Of a stretch of 64,000 nucleotides of DNA, positions 1-10,763 are shown one piece after another. Under the pieces are notes generated by a model that was not told where the DNA came from, searched no databases, and saw only the letters and a program-made list of their open reading frames with translations. This DNA comes from Favolaschia claudopus (Eukaryota; Basidiomycota; Agaricomycetes; Agaricales; Mycenaceae): the NCBI GenBank assembly GCA_037176885.1, contig JAWWNJ010000169.1, positions 124,001-188,000 on the forward strand, read 5' to 3'. Within the stretch, counting starts at the first letter, position 1, and each line of letters begins with the position of its first letter. Both the position numbers and the translations under genes were made by a program.

Positions 1-209
1 ATATCATGGCGAAGACGGAGAGCGCGACGAGGTTTGCGCCGTTGGCATCGCCTGGGGTTTGATTTTGTTTTGTTTTGTGGGTACTAGTATGATTATGGAG
101 CCCGGGTGTGGTGTGGCGATTGATTTGAGCTTTCAATTAAACAAGTTGTACGCCCATCTGCAACATCTCGCTTACCAATTGAATTGACACAGTGGACCGT
201 GAATTATGC

Positions 210-570
210 GAGCGGGATGCCTCAACGAGACGCGCTCTGCCTAAGTAGACTCTACTGTAACCCAGACGAGCCCGCACCTAAATTTCAACAAGAAACATCG
301 GAGACGAGACGAGGCGTCACCGCGCCTAAATTTAGTCCCTCAGACGAAACGAGGCGAATTTGGCAAGCTACATAAGACGAAATGGTTGGAGACGACGAGC
401 GTCTGCGTATTCGAGTCAAGGAGATGATTCTCTCCGGGGCCGACGAGACGAGATTCAGAACAAGCTAGGAGACAAGGAGCATTGAATGAACACTGCGCAG
501 ACGAGGAGCTCGAGACGTTAGACGGTAGTAGACGCTGAATCCTTTGTTAAAAGACGAGACGATGCGGGAG
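210..570. repeat. AGACGAG-rich degenerate motif tract
   Basis: The hexamer AGACGA or GACGAG recurs irregularly more than a dozen times on the plus strand, for example around 224, 263, 302-313, 343, 391, 441 and 551. The spacing is irregular, so this is not a simple tandem array. CCTAAATTT occurs twice inside it, near 275 and 324. No coding frame explains the bias. It may be a decayed repeat or a purine-rich 5' region. Confidence 0.4.
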
Positions 571-1305
571 CGAGGGAGGATATACCTGTCTTCCACATTC
601 ATACACATTCTCCCCCTGCCTTCCTACATCTTGTTATAACCAACTGTTGACGAAATGGGCAAAACCACCAACCCAACGTCGGGCTCCGGCGCCCGGCCCG
701 CTCCTCCTCATCCTTCGGGACCGAGAAGAATCGAACGCGGTACATCGCAGACATCGATATGGCCGCAGAGACAGCAGTGGATGATGTTGAGCTCTGGGGG
801 AGTGGGAGGGGGAGGGGGGTATTAATATTCGGGTGTTGCGGCCGACACAGATTTGGGTGGTGATAGGACGGTAGATGATCCGCACGAAAACAAAGGAGAA
901 GGAGACGAGTAGGATAAATCCGGAGTGCCAATACGGGGAAGAGTGGGCGTGAAGCGCAGGATGTCCGCAGCACTATGTCAACACGACCAGGACAAAGGTT
1001 GGATTAAGTAAAAGCGCCCAGCTGGCCAGGAGAGGCGGAGGAAGCCAACCTGCGCTGAGAAGCATGAAATCTTGAAAGGAATTGCAGGACTTTTTATCAA
1101 GATTCATAATTACCGAGACGGTGACTCTGAACGCAACCAGTTACTAATAGTATTTGGACCATTTAATGTGAGATGTACCATTTGCATACAAATCGCTCGT
1201 ACGTATACTCACCTGTTAAAACGCGAACCTAGAGCTGTGCGACGAAGAGGTTGGTGGGAGTCATCGAAGAAATACTTTGCAGAAGCCAGGTAGTATCGCA
1301 AAGCA

Positions 1306-1335
1306 TTCGGCGAAGTATTCGGCGAAGTATCCGAA
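1306..1335. repeat. 12-bp tandem repeat
   Basis: Two perfect copies of TTCGGCGAAGTA (1306-1317 and 1318-1329) are followed by a degenerate start of a third. The unit length is a multiple of three, but no supported gene covers it. Confidence 0.7.
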
Positions 1336-1731
1336 ATATAACTTTGCTCCGGATCCACTGCTCGAGTGGCTTGAAGACTTCTTGTACCTCATCGATCATT
1401 TTCGCCGTTGAACGCTCGCGAGTGGGGCAAGAGGAGTAGAGGCACCGATACTCATACGCTGGTCGAGGCGTGGATTGGATAAAGCACAGCTCAAGGCAAA
1501 GAATCCACCGAGTCATCGTTGTGGTGGAAGAGAGGAAGATCATGATCATATTCATGGATCGCGGAATGCCGGCATCACGCGTACATAAGCGTCAATAACC
1601 GCGTTTGAGCTTCGGTGAAGTCCAAGTCGGCCCAACCGAATTCAAAGTTTTAAATAGGAATGGGATCTCAAACACGTGAGCACGAGTACACGACTGAATG
1701 CACAATGATTCTCTGATTAATTTTTCCCGAA

Positions 1732-2307
1732 TCAACGTTTACCACAAAAATTCCGGTTACACCACTCATACGCATCAAGCGCCGTCCTCCGCTCAGAAAA
1801 ACGTGGAATACACGCGCAGGGGATACAGTTTGCGGTGCAGCTTGTACAGCATCCGGGGACGGTGGAGTCGAAGCATCCGTCGCAGCAGCAGAAGCAGAGA
1901 AAGTCGCAGCAGCAGACCGGGAGGAAGGATGGCAAACAGAGGATGTTGAGTGCCGGTTCAAAAGGAGAGGTAGCTGAGTCTCCTTTGATTCAGTGAGTCA
2001 TTGCTCAGGGTGAGTGCAGGATACATAGCAATATTGAAGACTCGTAACTTACGTGATGGAATCATAGCGTGGATCGGTGTTGGTTCTGCCAATGTGAACA
2101 GCGAGTTCAATTTATCGCAATCCGTCAGATCTGGACAACGCACGCTTGTTGACGACTTTTTGTTTAATTTCGGCGGGCTCTGAGTTAACTTCTGCTTGTT
2201 GAAAGGTAGGACGGTCCGAATTCGATGTGGTAAAAGAAATTTTGAATGCAATACTAACCGGCACCTTCCGGACGAGCTTCGGCGTCCTCGTCCGCGTTGT
2301 TCTCCAT
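1732..2307 (-). CDS. Small cysteine-rich protein of unknown function
   Basis: I do not recognise the family. Four exons join in frame: 2259-2307, 2144-2191, 2053-2085 and 1732-1973, giving 123 residues. Introns carry GTTAGT, GTGCGT and GTAAGT donors with CAG acceptors. The N-terminal half is acidic then Pro/Ser-rich and has no signal peptide. The C-terminal 65 residues hold Cys clusters: CCCDFLCFCCCDGCF, then PGCC, SCTANC, PCAC, and near the end an ERRTALDAYEWCNRNFCG stretch. A TATA-like box sits 51 bp upstream of the ATG. The Cys pattern could bind metal, form disulfides or be palmitoylated at the membrane; which of these is not shown. The consistent joining of phases makes the model likely. 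Confidence 0.6.
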
Positions 2308-2357
2308 GACCGCGGAGGTGGGAGGTGGGCGGCGTGGTCAATCTTGAACCACGCTCT

Positions 2358-2364
2358 TCTTATA
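2358..2364 (-). promoter_or_regulatory. TATA-like box for the cysteine-rich gene
   Basis: TATAAGA on the minus strand lies 51 bp before the ATG at 2307, which supports that start. Confidence 0.45.
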
Positions 2365-3336
2365 TGCGCCTCGGCACAATTCAACGTCGGGTAATATTGC
2401 AGTGTTTGATCGGGTGTTGGGAGCCTGGTCGACAAGTGGTCGACAAGCTGGTCGGGTCGACAGGACAAGGAAGGGGGTCATATCGGATCAATATTGAAAC
2501 GACGCTGAACCCCGACAGAGTCAAGACAGAGGAGTGCAATAAAATACAGCCGCCAGCGCCGCTCCGGGGGATCAAAACTGTTCCGCTACGGCAATTACCG
2601 AGTTCCGAGGTTCGGCCTCCCAAGTTTTGGCCATCCAGAGCCCCTGCTCAATTATTGTAGTCTCGTAAACCAGACTTTCCCGGGCGATGAGAAGACAATC
2701 GTTCTCAAGGACCTAAAGAAAGTCTGGGCCTTAAGTGGGGGGTAGGTCAGTGAAGCGTCCGTGGGAGTGATGAGTGTGATGCGGCTGCCGATGGCCGTCG
2801 CTTAGAGGCCCGTCCTTTTTTGGTCGCTGCGAGCGCGACGCCGCCGACGCGCTCCTCTCCTACCTTGCCTTCCCTTGTACCCCACCCAATGTTTTATTCC
2901 CCTCTCCCGATACATGGAGGAAATCGACGCATCCGTGAGAGTAAAAGAAAGGTAGCGGAGTAATGTATTGGTTTGGGTGCAAATGTACAGGTACTGCAGT
3001 GAGAGGTGAAACCAACTGCGTGCCAGACGTCGACAGCTGACTTTCAGAATGCTGGTTAGAGTCGTCGGGACTGTCCCACATCGCTCTATCGACGCGCGCC
3101 ACCTCAAAGAGTAAGAGCTGCCATTACACGGATCACAAGATCAATCTCACCATCGCTCCCACGGACGCTTCACCAACATACCCTTCGTTAAGGCCCAGAC
3201 TACAATTATTGCTTCTCATAATCCCACCAACAACATCTCATTGACCTCCCGAATCTTGAGTCCCTTGCAACTGTTTGACCGTTGTCGCTATGTTGAAGCT
3301 GATGTCGCTTCTCCCGGTGTTCTACTGGCGGCAGCG
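2365..3336. other. Intergenic, no gene resolved
   Basis: Overlapping frames exist on both strands, but none continues through plausible splice sites. GTCGACAAG-type short repeats occur at about 2428-2462. Confidence 0.5.
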
Positions 3337-3344
3337 GCTCCTGG

Positions 3345-3885
3345 TAGGGCTCTAACCCGTCCGTCTTTGGACGGAAAAAACGGACGGGACGGACGGACGG
3401 AACCCGTCCCGTCCAGGCTTTGCGAGGTCAAAGATACGGACGGGAACGGGACGGGTTCGCGCCGTCGACGGGTTCAGATGCCGTCAAATTTCAATTCGGG
3501 ACGGGACGGACGGCACCCGTCCCGTCTGAGGATTTGAGTATACTGTACTATTCCGACCGGTTGTTCACTGGGTGTTACGCGTTAGCCTAATTGTTCACTG
3601 GATACATTGTTCACCGGCCGGCAATCAAGAGAAAATTACCATATATGGTGCTCCGGCGAACGCCGGAGCAAAAATTTTGACATTTTCTTGCCTTTTTGAG
3701 CCGAAAAAGTCGCTGTTATGCGTTACGGACACCAAAATTGTTCAGTTCACGGCCGGCCGTTACCCGTTACGTGAACAACCGGTCGGAATAGTACAGTACG
3801 CTAGACATACGGGTCCGGACGGCTGACTGCCGCTTTTCCCGTTTTCTTGGCCGGAAACGGACGGGACGGACGGGTTGGAGCCCTA
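3345..3885. mobile_element. Non-autonomous hAT-type element interrupted by a second MITE
   Basis: The element begins TAGGGCTCTAACCCGTCC and ends with the near-perfect reverse complement (reading TAGGGCTCCAACCCGTCC from the right). It is flanked by identical 8-bp direct repeats GCTCCTGG at 3337-3344 and 3886-3893. TIRs of this kind with an 8-bp duplication are the hAT signature. The inside carries many GGACGGGACGG motifs in both orientations and no transposase. The 541 bp include a separate 258-bp element at 3541-3798, so the original was about 280 bp. Confidence 0.85.
3541..3798 (-). mobile_element. 258-bp TIR element (MITE), copy 1
   Basis: The element starts TACTGTACTATTCCGACCGG and ends with the exact reverse complement; the terminal inverted repeats run at least 28 bp. 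Because the ends are TA..TA, a TA target duplication is likely, as in the Tc1/mariner group. A second copy of identical length lies in opposite orientation at 62524-62781. Internal CCGGCCGG palindromes and a run around CTCCGGCG are shared. There is no coding capacity. It is inserted inside the hAT-type element. Confidence 0.85.
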
Positions 3886-3893
3886 GCTCCTGG

Positions 3894-4488
3894 GCGATGA
3901 TTATTTCTGAGTACGCACAACCAGATTCCCGCGTTCATTGCTTCCATCAGGGTTCTCATCATATCTGTCGGTTTATTCTCACTTCTGGATGGAAACAAGA
4001 TGGAACCCCGACTCAAATTTGCGCACCCGATCACGCGCACTAAACAAATCCTAACCTTTTTAAATTTTGAACTCTCGTTCAGCCGATATCTTTTCTCACT
4101 GAATCCTATGTCTTACTGTAGTCTTCAGGTAGCGCTACACAATATGCTTGGTACATCTTACCTTAGCGGAACTCAACCCAGCCGAATCAAACACTGGCAA
4201 GAGGGACGCCGTTCAAAATCCATCTCATCTGATATCATGCAGGATACCGCCTCTCCGCCCGACGTTATTCTTTACGCACACAAAACTGCGTCAATCCGAG
4301 CCGGTACTCTAACTCTCGTCTCCCTCTACCGCTCTCTCGTTTACAGCATTTTCTCATCCGCTATGATAATATGGCCCTCTGCCCGGTCCGTTCTGCTTGG
4401 GGGCAATGTCGAGACAGCTACCTCTATGCACATTGCAAACGCTGAGATTCAATTCACGTTGCTTCATCTCCCTTACTTTTACTTTCAG
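3894..4488. other. Upstream region of the membrane protein gene
   Basis: An open frame runs from 4000 to 4503 but its product looks unlike any protein I know. It ends just past a good acceptor (TTTACTTTCAG) at 4488, so an upstream exon of the next gene probably lies somewhere here. I could not identify a signal-peptide exon. Confidence 0.4.
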
Positions 4489-5776
4489 CCAGTCCTTCTT
4501 TAATGTCAACCTCGGGCATCGAATTTTTGTTTACCAGTAATGCAGGAATGACAACCTGCAGTCCGGCAGTGATCTCGTGGACATAAGTACCCTTGCGATG
4601 TTTCACAGGATCCGCTGGAGGTGACGCTGTGGATAACGAATGTTCTTGGAAGAACACGACGCCTATTTTCAGGAGAAAAAGGATATCAATCTCTGCAATC
4701 CACTTCGTCAACAAGGATGCCAACTAGTACGAGGGCAGAACTTGGAATGGTTTCTCAGATTTCTAGTGGTTTACACGCGCGGAATAATGACCGCGGCGTC
4801 CTAGCTATCACTTCGGTTCCAATGGTCGCCACTGTGGGCAATTTCCAGTGAATGTTGCTGCTGGTTGGTACAAAATTATGGCCATATCCACCGCCAACGC
4901 GTTTGTTCAGGAGTCCATACCATGCTACATCGGAACTGGCGATGACACATCCTGTATACGTATCCTCGACGGCGCTATATCTGCCTTTCCGACCGGTTCG
5001 ATGCCGATATCGATATCTTCTCAAACTTCGACGAGTCGCTCTTCAGGCACCACAGGTGTCGTCGAACTTCATGTCGAGCTCGGATCAAAATTTAAAACTA
5101 AATCTGCTGGCCATTCCGCCGCGATTGCGACTGTTGTTGTACTCGTTGTGGTTCTTGTCTGTGGCGCCCTCGTTTTGATTGTGCGTCGACGTCGAGGTGG
5201 CGCTCATTCCCTACGAGCCATCCCATGGCCACCGATTGCTTTCTTGCCGAATAGCTTGCCTTCAGGCTTTCGCTATCCCTCCATTCGAATACCAACTCTT
5301 CGCTTGCCGTCATTCAAATTTCCATCGATTCGCGTCCCGTCCATTCCAAGACCAGGACGCAGACCTGGGCCTGCCTCTAGAAGACCTAGGAAGTTAATCA
5401 AACGCAGACCGAGAGGATTCAAACTAGTTGAGCCCCATCGAGGATCGTCTCCAACATCCCCTGCCGGCGAAACAATATTGATGTCTGACATACCGAGTGG
5501 ATCAGACGTTGTCGAGTCGCAGGAATTGATTTTCGAAAGATTTCACCGTCTTCACCAAGGCGGGACCCTGAGCAGGGTAGCTCGGGAGCTGCGGATTTGC
5601 AGGGATTGCCGCGGCCGCTGATCCCAATAGTTGTCCCCCAAGAAGATGGCGGCGAGATTGGAAGGATGAACACGGATGAGCTCACGAGACAATTGCTGGC
5701 TGTGACGGACAGACTGGCTCGCATGGAGGCTCGTTGGGGTAACCTAGAAGCTGAGCTTCCTCCGGAATATTCGTGA
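4489..5776 (+). CDS. Single-pass membrane protein with extracellular beta-rich domain (damaged or mis-resolved)
   Basis: The layout matches a family common in mushroom fungi: an ectodomain, one transmembrane helix and a basic cytoplasmic tail. Ectodomain pieces are visible as CSPAVISWT near 4560 and NVAAGWYKIMAIS at 4848-4886. The helix is AAIATVVVLVVVLVCGALVLIV at about 5119-5184, followed by RRRR. The tail end, LLAVTDRLARMEARW to ELPPEYS (stop 5774-5776), is typical of the family but sits in a different frame from the helix. A TAA follows the first ectodomain piece, where a weak ATAAGT replaces an expected GTAAGT donor. The start is unknown. Introns, sequence decay or both could explain the frame changes. 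Confidence 0.5.
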
Positions 5777-6082
5777 ATTCATAAACTTGACTCAGGGAAG
5801 ATCGTTTGCCTTTGCTGAGATTGCATTTATCCGGGGACATCAAGTACTGGGTTGATTAAGTGGCTGCACGAATGGACACTGAACTCGTGCGCATTTTGTA
5901 GGAATATAGAAAATCGATGTAGGTTCGGAAGTTACCTTTTGTGGAAGTAGAGTGCTTTGAAGGTGCTGGAACCCGTCTGAATTGACGCAGTCAGCAGATG
6001 CAGTCGCTTGTGCACAGAGTCAGAAAACATTTCGGAATGTACAGATTTGTTAAGGCACTTCATGGTTTAAATTTTATGTCAA
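5777..6082. other. Intergenic, convergent 3' ends
   Basis: This lies between a plus-strand and a minus-strand gene end. Nothing is recognised in it. Confidence 0.6.
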
Positions 6083-7464
6083 TCAAGCATAACGTGGAAC
6101 AATTTCAGCCGCAATCAGATCGTCCATCGTCGAAAATGTCGCTCCAAGGGCTACCAGATCCGGGTTAGGCACGGGAATGTCCTTGTACATCCCACAATCG
6201 GCTTGGTATTTGTACTCGGATTGCTGTCAGAAGCACAGAAAAAAACGTGGTGGAGGAGAAGACTTACCATCTCGTCTAACTCATCAAGCCCAGAGGTTTC
6301 AGGCGTCACCAGTTTGACTTCTTTGCCGATAGCTAGCAGATAACAGCGTCCGTAATCAGCTTACAGAGGACAGTAATCCCGATTAGACAAAAAAACCCCG
6401 AAAAATACGCACCGGCCGAAATCTTCTGCGTCACTTCCGTGAAATTCATAATGGAAGTCACCACGGGGAACGCCTTCCCTAACACACCCTTCGAAGGATC
6501 GGTGTAGTTCTTCAATAATGCGACAGCGCAAGGCCCGATGTCGCGCGTCCAGGTAAAGGTTTGGGTCGAGTTTGGATTGTATTTAGGGACGACTAGGGAG
6601 TAGCCGTTGTCGTTCTTCTGCAGAGCGAATCTGTCGATATGATGAAATAAGAAATCCAATATTTACCGCGAAATGTTTTGAATGAGAAAGTGAACGCACT
6701 CCCATAGATTATCTGCGAAGTACCCTGTGTCGACAGCGGCACACGGGACTCCCGAGGCTTTGAGGTAGTCCCACACTGTAGCTTTATCTACGAGAAATAT
6801 ATGATAGTTGATCGGAAGTTTCTTCACTAGCTTAAAATCGAGCAAACTTACGATCGATATGATACACCCCTGGATATTTTCCATTCGAAAGCAGCTTCGA
6901 GCTTGGAAGACCGCTGTGATATCGGCAAGAGTCAGTATCACTCCATCACCGTGAGGGTTTCACACAAGACGCGCGCACCTCCAAATAAAAAACTTAATAC
7001 CCTCGGCCTTCGCAGCGTCCACGAGATTCTTTCCCTGCTGCACTTCCCCAATTCCGTGCTCGGTACCAGGAAACACGCTGGGATCCCAGAAATTGGTGAC
7101 CTTCAGCGTAAGTAACTTGCTTAGCCACGGGCAGAACACGAACGGAATGATCAAGTGAGAACTAGCATAACACTCACGCCAAAGACAGCCTCACTCCCCC
7201 TAATCGCCTCCCTGACCGAGTTGAGGTCGAATAAATCACCCCTGACCACCTCCACGCCCTTATCTTTGATTGCCTTGGAGGAGTCGGAGTCGGGATTGCG
7301 TGTGACGGCGCGGGGGGTGTAGGCTCCGTCCGCGAGGACTGAGTTGAGAACTGATTTCCCTGTTTGTTTATGCAAGTGTGCGGTTCAGCTGGTATCCGGC
7401 GAGGTGGATGCGAGCAGAACTCGCCTTGCTTTCCGGTAGCGCCGAAAATGGTGATCGTGGGCAT
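6083..7464 (-). CDS. NmrA-like NAD(P)-binding protein
   Basis: The product belongs to the NmrA-like atypical short-chain dehydrogenase/reductase family: Rossmann-fold proteins that sense NAD(P) or reduce small molecules. Eight exons join in phase: 7425-7464, 7178-7359, 6979-7100, 6852-6913, 6667-6787, 6413-6630, 6268-6332 and 6083-6223, giving 316 residues, normal for the family. The dinucleotide-binding glycine motif TIFGATGKQG is at the N-terminus. SGLPSSKLLSNGKYPGVYH and KATVWDYLKASGVPCAAVDT are typical later blocks. Intron 1 has a GC donor (GCGAGT). Whether it is an enzyme or a regulator cannot be told from sequence. Confidence 0.9.
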
Positions 7465-7508
7465 GTTTGGGAGTGAATGATACAGCATCCGGGCAGCGAG
7501 AGCGGGGG

Positions 7509-7515
7509 TTTTATA
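7509..7515 (-). promoter_or_regulatory. TATA box of the NmrA-like gene
   Basis: TATAAAA on the minus strand lies 45 bp before the ATG at 7464. Confidence 0.5.
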
Positions 7516-8364
7516 TGTAGGGAGGCGACGCGCCGAGGCATTGGCGAGAACATTGATATGTAGTGGGGTGAAGGATTGAATTGATCGAAGAATGACGAAC
7601 ATGATATTGTCGGCCAATGAGAATTGAGAGAATCGACCGAACGACCCCAGGTAGGATATTTGCGTTTCGAAACTCGCACCCCTCTCGCACCGAAGACGCA
7701 TTTCGCCCTGAGATCAATCAGTGCAAATATTCATTGCTTCAGAGGTTTTGTCTACGAAGTTCCATTCAGGAAGACGTTGAATGCTAAGCCAGTCTTACCT
7801 GGCCAGCTATTGTAATTTGTCGCCCGAAACTCTTCAATCGTCCGTTCTGGGCCATTTAGCTCCGACCCTTTCGAAGACATAGCTATATTGATTTTTTGTT
7901 ACTATTTACCATCGATCTGGGGAGTTTTGAAACACTGGGATGGTCGAAATCGATTAGGCGTGGTTTTTCAAATTAGATTTCCAAGGGTTTGTGAAATGTG
8001 AAACCGATTACTTACAAGCTTGAGGACTCAGACGTCTCCATTATTGTCCAAACATTTGGGACGCCTCAGGCTCGTCTGGACGTCGTCCTCGCGTCCTCGC
8101 GTCGTCCGGACTCCGGGCTCTGAACAGACACAAACTTCATGCTATAGCTCACTGGGCTGACTAGGAACATGGCTAGCCCAGCGCATGCGGTAGCTGAATC
8201 TTGAATTCGGCGGAAAGAAGTGGAAGGAAAATGAAGGTGTGACGTAGCCTCAGTCACACCACGTGCCCAACACGACCACGTGGAGTGGTGAAAAGGACGG
8301 CTATCTCATACTTGACAGTTCCCATTTAAAATCGTGATACATCGTGAACTTGTCATAAACTTCA
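7516..8364. other. Intergenic
   Basis: This region separates two minus-strand genes. I see no supported gene. A CACGTG-like site (CCACGTGCCC) is near 8257 and CCACGTGGAG near 8277. Confidence 0.5.
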
Positions 8365-10763
8365 TCATGTACAGTGTTTAAATCCCAATCCCTGCCCCGG
8401 TATATGCCTCAGAACAAGATTTACCTTTTTCGCTGCCTCCACCCTCTCCTCCTTCGTACCCACAAAAATTCCCTCCAATCCCCCCGCAGCAGACACAGCG
8501 ACGAGATCTAACGGGTCACTGGGATCGAAATCCTCCTCCAACTTCGCTTTCCAGTGCTTTGTTATCGTCTCGAGAACAATGTAGATTGTTGTTATTGCGA
8601 TGAGTGTACCCGGAATCAGGATCCAGCACGAAGAAGTCGTGAATTGCCATCCGAAGAACTGGGTGTGTAGATTTCCAGAACTTTGAATCGTCATGTTGTT
8701 TGGGATGCCGTCGAGGAAGGTACCGTTATGGGCGGAGAGACAGGCGCGAAGAACCTTAAGTTGACATGAATGAGTAACATGAATCATAGGAAAGCCTTGA
8801 ACCTCACCGATCCGCTATACTCCACCACTCCCTTCAAATACTGCTCCTATTCGCGCACATCTGGGTCAATTTCCGTCAAGTAATTGATTGGAAACCTTAC
8901 CATCGGTACCAGTATCTTACTATATTCCGAAACAGCCGGCGCCTCGCCCAAGACTGATTGAATCTGATTCCCCACAATATTCGTAAACACCGCTTGCGAG
9001 AAGGACACCGTGTTGTAAATCGTCGCAACTGCAGATATCGCAGCTGGTCCATCAATGTCGACAACGCCGCCGGAAAGCGTTGTTGCGTTGATGGTATCGG
9101 AGAAGGGGGCATATGCGTAGTCAACTCGAACGTTTGTTACTTTTGGAGTGAGAGTGCAGATGGTGGTATTCAATGGTGTGTATACGCCGCTTCCGACAAA
9201 AATTAATTCTACAATGCAAAAAGGTGAGGATATCGCGGAATATTCAGGTGGGAACACACGAATTGAGTCCAATTGTTGGCATGCAATCATCAAGAGGTAG
9301 CCTGCATCTTGCCCTACGAAAGCGTACGCCGACGAAGAAGTAACTAGACAGAGTGCTGAGCGGAAGAGATAGCAGACGCAATCCCTCAACTCACATTCTC
9401 GACGACCGCCGGGAGCAGCGCAAAGTGACGTTATGTTATGCAGTGACGGCGAGGACTGCGCTCCATCCAAGCTTGAATTCGGCCGAATCGTGAGTGAAGG
9501 AGTGCTGCTGGGCGTGAGGTCTTGGAATTTGCACGAAACGTCGGCGGTGAAACCTATAGTGCGTGTGCGCAATGCATTAATTTACTAACCAGCAGCAACC
9601 AGAGAAAACATTTTTTTTCACCCTGTTGGTTGATCGTAGACGTCCACGATAGTCCACGCCGAAATGAAATCGAGGGCTGGGAGAGGGACGCCGGAAAGCC
9701 GGTCGTATGTGGAAACCAGGAGTTGGAGTCTTGTTCGTTGAATAACATTGGAAAGATACCAGCTGTGAAAGAATCAAAGATGGTCTAGCATGCCGCTTGA
9801 ATTATACCAGTGGATGTGTTGAAGTTGTGATCAAGGAACGTCAACGAAGTAGGAAACGATGGATCTCGGTGTAGTGCCGAATATCCGCTCTCAGTCTGGC
9901 CAACGGCCATAGAGATCAAACGGCCTAGAACTGCGGTGTTAACATTGAATCCAGGAGATAAAACAACTCGCACTGCTGTTGTACACGCATCCATCCAAGG
10001 CGCCGGCGGCGAACAAAGTTTTCAGTCCACTGCTGGAAAGATCAGCCTCTCTTCCACCGATAACGTCATCAAAGACGAAGGTTTGAGGGGTCAACAGAGT
10101 GTTCCACCTGCAAAAGTGCGTGAAATTGGGCGAGCGATCGGATTGAGATGAAAAGGAAACCAAAAAACGTACCCTGAAGTCTGTTGACTGCATAACGCGA
10201 ACGCTACCAGAGATAGCACTGTCCATTTGGGCGTTCGAAGATCGGGAATGACGGTTTGTGAGGAAATGTACATCCCAGAGAGAAATGTTTGGAACGGCAT
10301 TCCCACCGTCCGAAGGTCGAGAATAAGAGACTGCTGAACTCCCCATGAAAATAAACTGCAGTGCGGCTTTCAATTCAGATAGAACCCTAGAGATTTTCAC
10401 TGAAACTCACAATGTGGATACAAATGCGAGGCCGTGAGAGATGGACGTGAACAGGAACGCCAGAGGTTTCAGCCAAACAGCCTTGGGAAAGCCGAGAGAG
10501 GGTATGGCAATCAATCCCTGTGCCCATACAACACAGAAGAAAGTCCAAGCGATGATTTGCAATAGGAATTGTCCGCCGACAACGAGTCCTGGTGCGCCCC
10601 AGAGTTTCGACAGTAAACCTACCGCAACTTCACGTTTTCTACAGATGTGTGAATGTACTGTTAATAACAAGTACCACGGTGGCGCGCACCTCGTTTGAGT
10701 GGCCGGTTTAGCTTCAACATTTGTCTCGGTGTCAACATCACTACCTGACTGCACCGGGTTCAT
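8365..10763 (-). CDS. Large membrane protein of unknown function
   Basis: Eleven exons join in phase: 10690-10763, 10411-10638, 10173-10355, 9974-10107, 9808-9930, 9622-9762, 9395-9553, 9260-9343, 8901-9208, 8808-8846 and 8365-8754, giving about 620 residues. The N-terminus has hydrophobic segments (LVVGGQFLLQIIAWTFFCVV; LKPLAFLFTSISHGLAFVST; WTVLSLVAFAL). A large loop with many N-x-S/T sites follows, probably outside the cell. One helix near the C-terminus (CWILIPGTLIAITTIYIVL) precedes an acidic cytoplasmic tail with DPSDPLDLVAVSAAGG. This layout is common in agaricomycetes but has no assigned function I know. A further 36-nt intron just before the stop is possible. Confidence 0.8.

Larger units (their letters stand above)
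1..1731. other. No gene resolved
   Basis: I see open frames of up to about 125 codons here on both strands, but none has a convincing splice structure, domain or composition. The first 60 bases could be the tail of a gene lying to the left. Two small repeat features inside this stretch are listed separately. Confidence 0.5.

Noticed and set aside
599..973. Minus-strand frame of 124 codons
   Set aside because: Overlapping frames of similar length exist on both strands; there is no domain, no clear start context and no splice structure.
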